NCBI GenBank assembly: GCA_020200995.1
Contig: JAIVHQ010000077.1
Location: 1 to 5,132, forward strand
Direction: 5' to 3'
Length of the DNA: 5,132 bases
Source of the DNA: Flavobacteriales bacterium
GTDB taxonomy: Bacteria; Bacteroidota; Bacteroidia; Flavobacteriales_D; Cryomorphaceae
Shown: one piece after another, positions 1 to 4,704 of the stretch
Layout of the letters: every line of letters begins with the position of its first letter
How positions within the stretch are numbered: the stretch's first letter is position 1
Notes under the pieces: generated by a model
What the model saw: only the letters and a program-made list of their open reading frames with translations
Told to the model about the DNA's origin: nothing
Databases searched by the model: none
Made by a program: the position numbers and the translations under genes

Positions 1-187
1 CGATGGTATCCATGGCCGGACATCCCGAATAGGTGGGTGTGATGGTCACGGTGACGCCGCCGTCGGGATTCGGGCTGATGTCGCGGACGATCCCGAGGTC
101 CACCACGCTGAGCACAGGGATTTCGGGATCCTTCACTTCTTCGAGAAGTTCCATCAACGATGATATGTCCGATTCTTTTACCGTCAT
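1..187 (-). CDS. paaD: PaaD, MIP18-family phenylacetate pathway protein (partial, C-terminus off the left edge)
   Basis: The first 62 codons are present, beginning at the ATG on 187-185. The translation starts MTVKESDISSLMELLEEVKD and continues with the MIP18 (DUF59) signature DPEIPVLSVVDLGIVRD at residues 20-36 and the YSGCPAM segment at 53-59, whose cysteine (C56) is conserved in the family. The C-terminal part, which in PaaD carries further cysteines, lies outside the window. Members of this family act in iron-sulphur or metal-cluster assembly. PaaD is needed for phenylacetyl-CoA epoxidase activity in vivo, presumably by maturing a metal centre, with the PaaE reductase a likely client. The start lies 4 bases after the paaC stop, so the two genes are almost certainly co-transcribed and perhaps translationally coupled. 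Only an A-rich AAAAAG precedes the ATG. The SufT-like branch of MIP18 is the alternative, but the paa context settles it. Confidence 0.93.
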   Translation of the reverse strand, partial: MTVKESDISSLMELLEEVKDPEIPVLSVVDLGIVRDISPNPDGGVTVTITPTYSGCPAMDTI

Positions 188-191
188 CTTT

Positions 192-953
192 TTACCATTT
201 AGCGTCGGGCATTGAGCGCGGCAGCGCTTGCATTTCAGCCAGGATGTAGCCAAGATATTCCGTGTGGTGACCGTCGCGGCTACCGCGGGCCATGTAGCCC
301 ATGGTGTCGGGAATGGCGAGGGTGGCCTCATCAATCACGGCTTCTACTTCGGGGCGCCATTTTTCTTCAATGTCCTTAAGGCTCGGCACAATGCCTTCAG
401 CGATCAGGACCTCGTCGATCTCCGTCATTTCGAACAGCTCGCCGGTAAACGGCCACATGATGTCGAGGGCCTCCTGCATCTTGGCGTGGCTCTCATCTGT
501 ACCATCGCCGAGGCGCACCATCCAATCGCCGCTGAGCTTGCGGTGGTAGGTCACTTCTTTCAGCGATTTCTCGGCAAACCCGGCGAGAAACTCATCTTTG
601 CTCTCGGTGAGTGCTTTGTAGAGGTGAAACTGAAATACGTCGAAGAGGTACTGCCGGGTGATGGTTTGGGCAAAATTGCCGTTTTCCTGTTCTACCAAGA
701 GGTTGTTGCGAAACTCCTGCTCCTTGCGGAAAAAGGCAAAGTCGTCTTCCGTGCGGCCCTTGTCTTCGATGCGACCCGCTTCGGTGAGCAGGTTTCGTGA
801 CTGGCCCACATTGTCGAGGGCCACATTGGTGAGGGCAATATCGCTTTCGAGTTGGTGGGCGTGGCCGCACCATTCACCGAGGCGCTGCCCTAGAATGAGG
901 GCATTGTCACCGAGGCGAATCAAATATGCTTGTAGGGCTTCTTCCTTGTTCAT
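192..953 (-). CDS. paaC: PaaC, structural subunit of ring 1,2-phenylacetyl-CoA epoxidase
   Basis: The protein has 253 residues, close to the usual length of about 250 for PaaC. It belongs to the ferritin-like fold of bacterial multicomponent monooxygenases but is the non-catalytic partner of PaaA. Recognisable conserved blocks are LGDNALILGQRLGEWCGHA at residues 14-32, DIALTNVALD at 38-47, the helix around LKEVTYHR at 131-138, and the C-terminal HHTEYLGYILAEMQ at 229-242, with a terminal tryptophan as is usual. In the studied complex PaaA and PaaC form a heterodimer, and PaaC is required for PaaA stability and substrate binding. The reaction is O2-dependent epoxidation of the aromatic ring of phenylacetyl-CoA in the cytoplasm. 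The gene lies 14 bases after the paaB stop and 4 bases before the paaD start, inside the operon. Long open frames on the opposite strand are codon-bias shadows. Confidence 0.97.
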   Translation of the reverse strand: MNKEEALQAYLIRLGDNALILGQRLGEWCGHAHQLESDIALTNVALDNVGQSRNLLTEAGRIEDKGRTEDDFAFFRKEQEFRNNLLVEQENGNFAQTITRQYLFDVFQFHLYKALTESKDEFLAGFAEKSLKEVTYHRKLSGDWMVRLGDGTDESHAKMQEALDIMWPFTGELFEMTEIDEVLIAEGIVPSLKDIEEKWRPEVEAVIDEATLAIPDTMGYMARGSRDGHHTEYLGYILAEMQALPRSMPDAKW

Positions 954-967
954 TTTACCTTTTTCGT

Positions 968-1267
968 TTAGAGGTATTTCACGCCTTCAGGCACGGTGTA
1001 GAAAGTGGGGTGGCGGTAGGCCTTGTCGTCGGCGGGGTCGAAGAACGAATCCGCGTCTTGCTCCGTTGTGGCTGCAATCATGTTCGAAGGCACCACCCAG
1101 ATGCTCGTGCCTTCTCTGCGGCGGGTGTAGACATCGCGGGCACTTGCAAGTGCCATTTCGGCGTCGTGGGCGTGCACGCTTCCCGCGTGTTTGTGGGCGA
1201 TGCCCGGCTTGGCTTGAATAAATACTTCCCAAAGTTGCCCTTGGTCGTTTTCGGGTTTCTCAGTCAT
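968..1267 (-). CDS. paaB: PaaB, small bridging subunit of phenylacetyl-CoA epoxidase
   Basis: This 99-residue protein is about the family's normal size (roughly 95 residues). Family-typical stretches are LWEVFIQAKPGIAHKHAGS at residues 12-30, ALASARDVYTRR at 39-50, EGTSIWVVPS at 52-61, and the C-terminal FFDPADDKAYRHPTFYTVP at 75-93. PaaB has no cofactor; in the characterised complex it bridges PaaAC heterodimers and is needed for activity, perhaps for docking the reductase. The ATG at 1267 is preceded by 55 untranslated bases after paaA, the widest gap in this operon. These are C-rich on the coding strand and show no Shine-Dalgarno sequence. No paralogue with a similar architecture competes for this call. 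Confidence 0.97.
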   Translation of the reverse strand: MTEKPENDQGQLWEVFIQAKPGIAHKHAGSVHAHDAEMALASARDVYTRRREGTSIWVVPSNMIAATTEQDADSFFDPADDKAYRHPTFYTVPEGVKYL

Positions 1268-1291
1268 TGTATGGTGTTGATGGTAATGGCA

Positions 1292-1310
1292 GGGTAGTAG
1301 GGTAGGTAGT
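1292..1310. repeat. Degenerate GGGTAGT-rich short repeat between paaA and paaB
   Basis: The plus strand reads GGGTAGTAGGGTAGGTAGT, an imperfect tandem of a GGGTAG(T) unit. On the mRNA strand it is a C-rich, G-poor track inside the 55-base gap before paaB. It may simply keep the leader unstructured or be neutral low-complexity sequence. Confidence 0.4.
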
Positions 1311-1322
1311 GCGGGGCTGAAA

Positions 1323-2267
1323 TCAGGCGGCTTTTACGGCCCGGGCACGCTGTTTTCCAGCGTAAGCCGCTGCAGCTTCTCTCACCCATTGACCTTCGCG
1401 TTCTGCATCCTGGCGGGCTTTGAGGCGCTTGCGGTTGCAGGGGCCATGGCCTTTTATGACGCGGTAGAATTCTGTCCACTCGATTTCACCTATTTCCCAG
1501 TGCTCGGTTTCTTCGTTGTATTTGAGGTCGGGATCGGGGATGGTGAGTCCTGCGGCTTCGGCCTGGGGCACTGTACGGTCTATGAAACGTTGGCGAACGG
1601 TGTCGTTGCTTTCAACCTTGATGCGCCAGCGCATGGTTTCGTCGCTGTTTTTAGATTGGGCGTCGGAGGGGCCGAGCATTTGGATAGAAGGCCACCACCA
1701 CCTGTTCAGGGCATCCTGGGCCATTTCTTTTTGCTCGGGGGTACCTTTGGCGAGTTGGTAGATGATCTCGTACCCCTGGCGGTTGTGAAAACTCTCTTCT
1801 TTGCAAATGCGCACCATGGCACGGCTGTAGGGGCCGTAAGAGCCTCTGGCCAGCATGGTTTGATTCACAATAGCGGCACCGTCCACGAGCCATCCGATGG
1901 CACCCATATCGGCCCACGAGATGGTGGGGTAGTTGAAGATGCTTGAGTATTTCGCCTTTCCGGAAAGGAGCTGGTCGATCATCGTTTTTCTGTCGATCCC
2001 CAGCGTTTCGGCCGCACTGTAGAGGTAAAGTCCGTGGCCCGCTTCGTCCTGCACCTTGGCGAGGAGCACCGCCTTCCGGCGAAGGCTCGGGGCGCGGGTG
2101 ATCCAATTTCCTTCGGGGAGCATGCCAACGATTTCGGAGTGGGCGTGCTGTGAAATCATGCGCATGAGCTGCTTGCGGTAATTCTCGGGCATCCACTCTT
2201 TGGCCTCTACCTTGAGTCCACTGTCTATCTTCTCTTGAAATTGTTTCTCGCGTTCTGCAGTATCCAT
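1323..2267 (-). CDS. paaA: PaaA, catalytic diiron oxygenase subunit of phenylacetyl-CoA epoxidase
   Basis: Read from the ATG at 2267, the protein has 314 residues, matching the usual PaaA length of about 310. It catalyses ring 1,2-epoxidation of phenylacetyl-CoA, the committed oxygen-dependent step of aerobic hybrid phenylacetate degradation. Family blocks include HAHSEIVGMLPEGNWITRAP (residues 41-60), AKVQDEAGHGLYLYSAAETL (70-89) and YGPYSRAM (144-151). KEESFH follows at 156-161, then NRWWWPS (188-194) and IKGHGPCNRKRL (271-282). The two ExxH motifs, E75-H78 and E158-H161, together with E45, fit a four-helix diiron site. An upstream in-frame TTG at 2303 would add 12 residues, but it lies inside the predicted -7 box of the promoter, so the ATG is preferred. 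The gene is first in the paaABCD order and is divergent from an FMN-binding protein gene. Confidence 0.97.
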   Translation of the reverse strand: MDTAEREKQFQEKIDSGLKVEAKEWMPENYRKQLMRMISQHAHSEIVGMLPEGNWITRAPSLRRKAVLLAKVQDEAGHGLYLYSAAETLGIDRKTMIDQLLSGKAKYSSIFNYPTISWADMGAIGWLVDGAAIVNQTMLARGSYGPYSRAMVRICKEESFHNRQGYEIIYQLAKGTPEQKEMAQDALNRWWWPSIQMLGPSDAQSKNSDETMRWRIKVESNDTVRQRFIDRTVPQAEAAGLTIPDPDLKYNEETEHWEIGEIEWTEFYRVIKGHGPCNRKRLKARQDAEREGQWVREAAAAYAGKQRARAVKAA

Positions 2268-2300
2268 GTTAAAATTTTTTTTGTCGGTATTGAACTTTTG

Positions 2301-2332
2301 CAAAAATAACCTGATTGTGTAAATCTAACAAA
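2301..2332 (-). promoter_or_regulatory. Bacteroidota-type promoter of the paa operon
   Basis: On the minus strand a TTTG (-33 element, 2332-2329) is followed after exactly 20 bases by TATTTTTG (2308-2301). This fits the Bacteroidota consensus TTTG-N19-21-TAnnTTTG fully. Transcription would start near 2295 and leave a short leader of about 27 bases before the paaA ATG at 2267. The overlap with the alternative TTG start at 2303 argues against that longer start. The match is seen in the sequence; promoter activity is inferred. Confidence 0.75.
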
Positions 2333-2345
2333 AAAGCCCCGTCAA

Positions 2346-2363
2346 TGTTATCGGTAAATAACA
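2346..2363. promoter_or_regulatory. Inverted repeat in the paaA / PNPOx divergent control region (operator candidate)
   Basis: The sequence TGTTAT-N6-ATAACA forms a perfect 6-base dyad. It lies 14 bases upstream of the -33 element of the paaA promoter and 14 bases before the ATG of the divergent gene. Its placement fits an operator for a dimeric regulator acting on one or both genes. No regulator gene is present in the window and the arms are short and A/T-rich, so chance remains possible. Confidence 0.35.
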
Positions 2364-2376
2364 AAAACCCTTTGGA

Positions 2377-2967
2377 ATGACGGTCAAAAGCACGCGGGAC
2401 ATTTCTACATTAGACGAAGTTGAAAATTTTGCCATCAGTGAATTGGTAGAAGCTGCGACGAATCGAAAGCATTCGTTCCGCAATGCAGTATTTTCAACCA
2501 TCGGTGATGCAGGACCCACTTCGCGGATACTGGTTTTGCGAAAAGCGACGGATGCGCCCTTCGCCATACAATTTCACACCGATACCCGTTCCGGCAAGGT
2601 GACTGACCTTCGGCACGATAGCAGGGCTTCTGTACTGTTTTGGAATCCCGATCAGAAGATTCAGGTACGCCTGAATGTGGAAGCTGAAATGCGCTCGGAC
2701 ACTTCAGAAACGGCCGCAGCATGGAAGCTTATCCCCATAGATGCGCGTAATTCCTACAACACAGATCTTCCCCCCGGATCAAAAACGCAAGGAATCGCTT
2801 GGCGGCCTGCCGAACAGCGCAATGCGGCAGATGCGAAATTCTTCGGCATCATTCACGGCCATGTCACGGCTATGGAGGTGTTGGTGCTCAGGCGAGAAGG
2901 GCACCTGCGGGCACGGTTCACTTACGGTGCAAAGGGAAGGGGGGTGGCTTCGTTTCTCGTACCCTAA
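2377..2967 (+). CDS. Pyridoxamine 5'-phosphate oxidase-like FMN-binding protein (Alr4036 type)
   Basis: The protein has 196 residues and a split-barrel flavin-binding fold. The pattern fits the Alr4036-type domain (Pyridox_oxase_2). It shows an N-terminal helix, then NAVFSTIGDAGPTSRILVLR (residues 36-55), then HTDTRSGKVTDL (67-78), then SVLFW (85-89) and QVRLNVEAEM (96-105). In the family, the R-x-x-V-x-R stretch, the TDxRSxK motif and the QxR pair contact FMN phosphate and the isoalloxazine ring. True PdxH enzymes carry extra C-terminal substrate-binding arginines that I do not recognise here, so biosynthetic pyridoxal-phosphate synthesis is not claimed. The physiological substrate is unknown. 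The gene is divergent from paaA with a 109-base gap, and it converges on yceI. A link to phenylacetate metabolism is possible from position only. The leader AACCCTTTGGA is not a clear ribosome site. Confidence 0.85.
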   Translation: MTVKSTRDISTLDEVENFAISELVEAATNRKHSFRNAVFSTIGDAGPTSRILVLRKATDAPFAIQFHTDTRSGKVTDLRHDSRASVLFWNPDQKIQVRLNVEAEMRSDTSETAAAWKLIPIDARNSYNTDLPPGSKTQGIAWRPAEQRNAADAKFFGIIHGHVTAMEVLVLRREGHLRARFTYGAKGRGVASFLVP

Positions 2968-2973
2968 GGGCAT

Positions 2974-3001
2974 AAAAAAACCCCTGCCTATCGACAGGGG
3001 T
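2974..3001 (-). terminator. Rho-independent terminator of the yceI transcript
   Basis: The arms ACCCCTG (2980-2986) and CAGGGGT (2995-3001) form a perfect 7-base-pair stem with an 8-base loop. On the minus strand it is followed directly by seven Ts (2980-2974), the classic intrinsic terminator layout, 22 bases after the yceI stop. The outermost A-T pair overlaps the T run. The FMN-protein gene ends only 6 bases before it on the other strand, so the hairpin may also slow transcripts from that side, but no T run follows in the plus direction. Confidence 0.88.
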
Positions 3002-3023
3002 CTAAATTAAATAAGCGCGCTAT

Positions 3024-3686
3024 TTACGCCGTTGCCTTTTTAGCTTTTACATCAAAAGACAATGTAATTTTATCCGAAAGCACTTTTTCCTGCACGGGCA
3101 TGGAGAAACGCGCGCCATATTCTTGACGGTCGATGTCGAATGTACCCGACGCATGCATCATACCGTTTTCATCTTCCTTGATTTCAACGCTTTCAATTTT
3201 CACAGGGTTGGTGTTTCCACGGATGGTCATGTCACCCATCAATATACCATCTCTCATTCCGGTAATGACCAAACGCGCTGTTGGGTGCTCGCCGATGTTG
3301 AAGAAATCATCAGATGAAAGGTGTCCTACCAAGTCGTCGGCTGTCTTTCCTTCTTTGTCTTCGTAATTGTCATCCTGTGGCTTGATGGTGGTCATGTCGA
3401 TCACGACAGTTCCTGAAGTGATGGTGCCGTTAGCCAACATTACCTCTCCTTTGGCCACATTCACTCTTCCATGGTGTCCGTAAAGTGATACGCCGCCCAC
3501 TTCGAGCATGTTTCCTTCCCAATTCACTACACTTGACTCAGTGTCAACCATAAATTGGCCGTCGAATGTAGTTGTTTTGGTTTCTTCTTTTGTTGCAGTA
3601 TCTTCAGTTGCGGGAGTTTGTTCTCCACAAGAAGTAAGTACAGCTGCCGCTGCAGCTATGGTAAATAAGTGCTTGATTGATTTCAT
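3024..3686 (-). CDS. YceI-domain lipoprotein
   Basis: The product has 220 residues. The N-terminus is a lipoprotein signal peptide: MKSIKH, a hydrophobic alanine-rich core (residues 7-17) and the lipobox LTSC with C20 as the lipidated cysteine. A low-complexity T/E/K-rich linker covers about residues 21-42. The rest is a YceI beta-barrel domain, with family patterns at VDTESSVVNWEG (47-58), GHHGRVNVAKGEV (70-82), HLSSDDFFNIGEHPTARL (122-139), GDMTIRGNTNPV (151-162) and FDIDRQEYGARF (183-194). YceI proteins form a lipocalin-like barrel that binds polyisoprenoid lipids. Many are soluble periplasmic proteins, whereas this one should be membrane-anchored. The exact ligand is unknown. The gene is monocistronic, with its own -7 box upstream and an intrinsic terminator downstream, and does not seem linked to the paa genes. 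Confidence 0.93.
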   Translation of the reverse strand: MKSIKHLFTIAAAAAVLTSCGEQTPATEDTATKEETKTTTFDGQFMVDTESSVVNWEGNMLEVGGVSLYGHHGRVNVAKGEVMLANGTITSGTVVIDMTTIKPQDDNYEDKEGKTADDLVGHLSSDDFFNIGEHPTARLVITGMRDGILMGDMTIRGNTNPVKIESVEIKEDENGMMHASGTFDIDRQEYGARFSMPVQEKVLSDKITLSFDVKAKKATA

Positions 3687-3714
3687 TTTATTGGGTTTTG
3701 AAATTAAGAAAGTG

Positions 3715-3722
3715 CAAAGTTA
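3715..3722 (-). promoter_or_regulatory. Predicted -7 element of the yceI promoter
   Basis: On the minus strand TAACTTTG matches the Bacteroidota -7 consensus TAnnTTTG exactly. It lies 28 bases upstream of the yceI ATG (3686), predicting a leader of roughly 20-25 bases. No TTTG occurs at the expected -33 distance, so the promoter is either weak or activator-dependent. A small dyad GTTAA-N3-TTAAC (3719-3731) overlaps the box and could be a regulator site, although it is short and A/T-rich. Confidence 0.55.
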
Positions 3723-3793
3723 ACACTTAACGACCGGGAATGTTGTGATTGTTAAATAACTTCGACCAACGAAATGTTAATAAAATACAGGGC

Positions 3794-3828
3794 AAAAAAA
3801 AAGCCTGCCCTCTTTCGAGAGCGGCTTT
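3794..3828 (-). terminator. Orphan minus-strand rho-independent terminator
   Basis: Outer arms AAAGCC (3800-3805) and GGCTTT (3823-3828) pair perfectly. Inside them GCCCTC (3807-3812) pairs with GAGAGC (3817-3822) with one mismatch around a TTTC loop, leaving T3806 bulged. On the minus strand the hairpin is followed by nine Ts (3802-3794, partly within the stem base). This is a strong intrinsic terminator, but no convincing gene ends before it on that strand. It lies about 70 bases upstream of the yceI -7 box, so it could also insulate yceI from upstream transcription. Confidence 0.8.
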
Positions 3829-3920
3829 AGTGTAGGTAAGCATCTTAATTCAATCGCAACAGCGATTTGGTTGTTTGCTGAAAAGACGTTGATAATCCCG
3901 TGGGTTGCCTTTGGTGGAGT

Positions 3921-3932
3921 CAAAATATTAAT
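3921..3932 (+). repeat. 12-base direct repeat, copy 1 (CAAAATATTAAT)
   Basis: An identical copy lies at 4114-4125, so the two bracket 181 bases and start 193 bases apart. The bracketed sequence has no clear terminal inverted repeats, so a target-site duplication around a small element is only one reading. On the minus strand each copy reads ATTAATATTTTG, which resembles but does not match the TAnnTTTG promoter element. Confidence 0.6.
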
Positions 3933-4113
3933 TCGTCGGCCATTTCAGTGCTTCTGTCGTAAGTCGTTTTTGCACTCCGTATCTAATTACCAAGCCGTTG
4001 TTCGGCTTTGTTGCTTTTGCAGAAAAAATAAAAAAGAATGATCGGGTCTGAGATTCCACCATATTCGCCACATGGTTTCGCGAGACTATTCCTTCTGAAT
4101 TTCTGTAAACTGC

Positions 4114-4125
4114 CAAAATATTAAT
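4114..4125 (+). repeat. 12-base direct repeat, copy 2 (CAAAATATTAAT)
   Basis: This is identical to 3921-3932. It overlaps by two bases the palindrome at 4124-4136, which may mean that it belongs to the control region of the plus-strand gene at 4194 and not to an insertion. Confidence 0.6.
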
Positions 4126-4136
4126 GTTGACAACAT
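4124..4136. promoter_or_regulatory. Perfect palindrome upstream of the DUF2141 gene (operator candidate)
   Basis: ATGTTG-A-CAACAT is a perfect 6-base dyad around one central base. It ends 41 bases before the -7 box at 4178 and therefore sits just upstream of the expected -33 region, a usual place for an activator or repressor. Which regulator would bind is unknown. Confidence 0.4.
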
Positions 4137-4177
4137 ATTATAACGATTGAAGCCGAATAAGCTGAACATTCTGATCT

Positions 4178-4185
4178 TATCTTTG
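4178..4185 (+). promoter_or_regulatory. Predicted -7 element of the DUF2141 gene
   Basis: TATCTTTG matches TAnnTTTG exactly. Transcription from it would start at about 4190-4192, only a few bases before the ATG at 4194, predicting a leaderless or near-leaderless mRNA. No TTTG occurs about 20 bases upstream, so the -33 element is absent or degenerate. Confidence 0.55.
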
Positions 4186-4193
4186 CAGCGCAA

Positions 4194-4667
4194 ATGAGAA
4201 GGAAAAGTTTTTGGAATATTTTCAGTGTTATCTCCGCCGGCATGCTTTTGTATGCAGGTAGCAGCGGCGTTACTTCAATTTTGCCTAACGGTGACCTTGA
4301 CCTGAAGGCATCAAAAGAGTTGGTGATCGAGTTTCCTGACTTTGATTGCGATGCGGGAAATGTTGAAATCGCAATTTACAACAAATCCAAGGGTTTTTTA
4401 ACGGAAAAGCCTTTCGAAGTGCGCTCTGTGAAATGCACCGAGTTCTCGAACAATAAGATTTCTCTAAATCTTCCCGCGGGTCGATTCGCTGTGGCTGCTT
4501 ATCACGATTACAACGGAAATGCAAAGCTCGATCGCAACTTTGTGAGGTACCCTAAAGAGCCTTTCGGATTTTCGAACAACCCCACGATTATTGCGGGTCC
4601 GCCCTCATTCGAGAGCGCGGCTTTTAACCTTTCATCCGACATGGAAATTCGCATCATTCTAAAGTGA
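4194..4667 (+). CDS. DUF2141 family exported protein
   Basis: The protein has 157 residues. The N-terminus MRRKSFWNIF followed by a hydrophobic stretch to about residue 26 looks like a Sec signal peptide, so the mature part is probably periplasmic or outside the cell. The body matches DUF2141 (PF09912) by three landmark stretches: AAYHDYNGNAKLDRNF (101-116), KEPFGFSNN (121-129) and GPPSFESAAF (135-144). The D-x-N-x-N-x-x-x-D spacing at 105-113 recalls calcium-binding loops, but metal binding in this family is my inference. C52 and C81 could form a disulphide after export. The family has no established function and is common in Bacteroidota and Proteobacteria. The ATG at 4194 is kept because it supplies the charged start of the signal peptide. 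The next gene begins 37 bases later on the same strand. Confidence 0.85.
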   Translation: MRRKSFWNIFSVISAGMLLYAGSSGVTSILPNGDLDLKASKELVIEFPDFDCDAGNVEIAIYNKSKGFLTEKPFEVRSVKCTEFSNNKISLNLPAGRFAVAAYHDYNGNAKLDRNFVRYPKEPFGFSNNPTIIAGPPSFESAAFNLSSDMEIRIILK

Positions 4668-4704
4668 TTTCCATACCTTCACCCTCCTTTAATTCTACCC
4701 CGAT

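Larger units (their letters stand above)
3829..4193. other. Noncoding segment with hairpins and repeats; possible small RNA on the minus strand
   Basis: No convincing protein gene was seen. The only minus-strand frame (4116-3928) starts at a TTG, encodes 62 residues with no recognised pattern, and is not called. Visible structures are a perfect hairpin AATCGC-AACA-GCGATT (3852-3867), a second hairpin AAGCCG-TTGTT-CGGCTT (3992-4008), and a short dyad AGTGC/GCACT (3947-3951 and 3972-3976). There is also a 12-base direct repeat and a 13-base palindrome. With the strong minus-strand terminator at 3794-3828, these could belong to a structured minus-strand RNA of roughly 120 to 320 nucleotides. The segment looks more A/T-rich than the flanking paa genes. 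No known RNA family was recognised. Confidence 0.35.

Noticed and set aside
228..800. 190-codon open frame on the plus strand opposite paaC
   Set aside because: It is wholly antisense to a clear PaaC, shows no recognised pattern, and arises from codon bias of the real gene.
1389..1946. 185-codon open frame on the plus strand opposite paaA
   Set aside because: It is antisense to the strongly conserved PaaA, with no family pattern or promoter of its own.
2268..2303. Longer paaA start at the in-frame TTG on 2303
   Set aside because: It would begin inside the predicted -7 box and add a low-complexity K/N-rich dozen residues absent from usual PaaA; the ATG at 2267 is better.
3992..4008. Hairpin AAGCCG-TTGTT-CGGCTT as an integron attC-like site or plus-strand terminator
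   Set aside because: It lacks the paired simple sites and typical core of attC, no integrase is seen, and the T run after it in the plus direction is interrupted.
3928..4116. 62-codon minus-strand frame in the noncoding region
   Set aside because: It starts at a TTG, has no recognised motif and no clear ribosome site, and is of a length expected by chance; kept only as part of the noncoding description.
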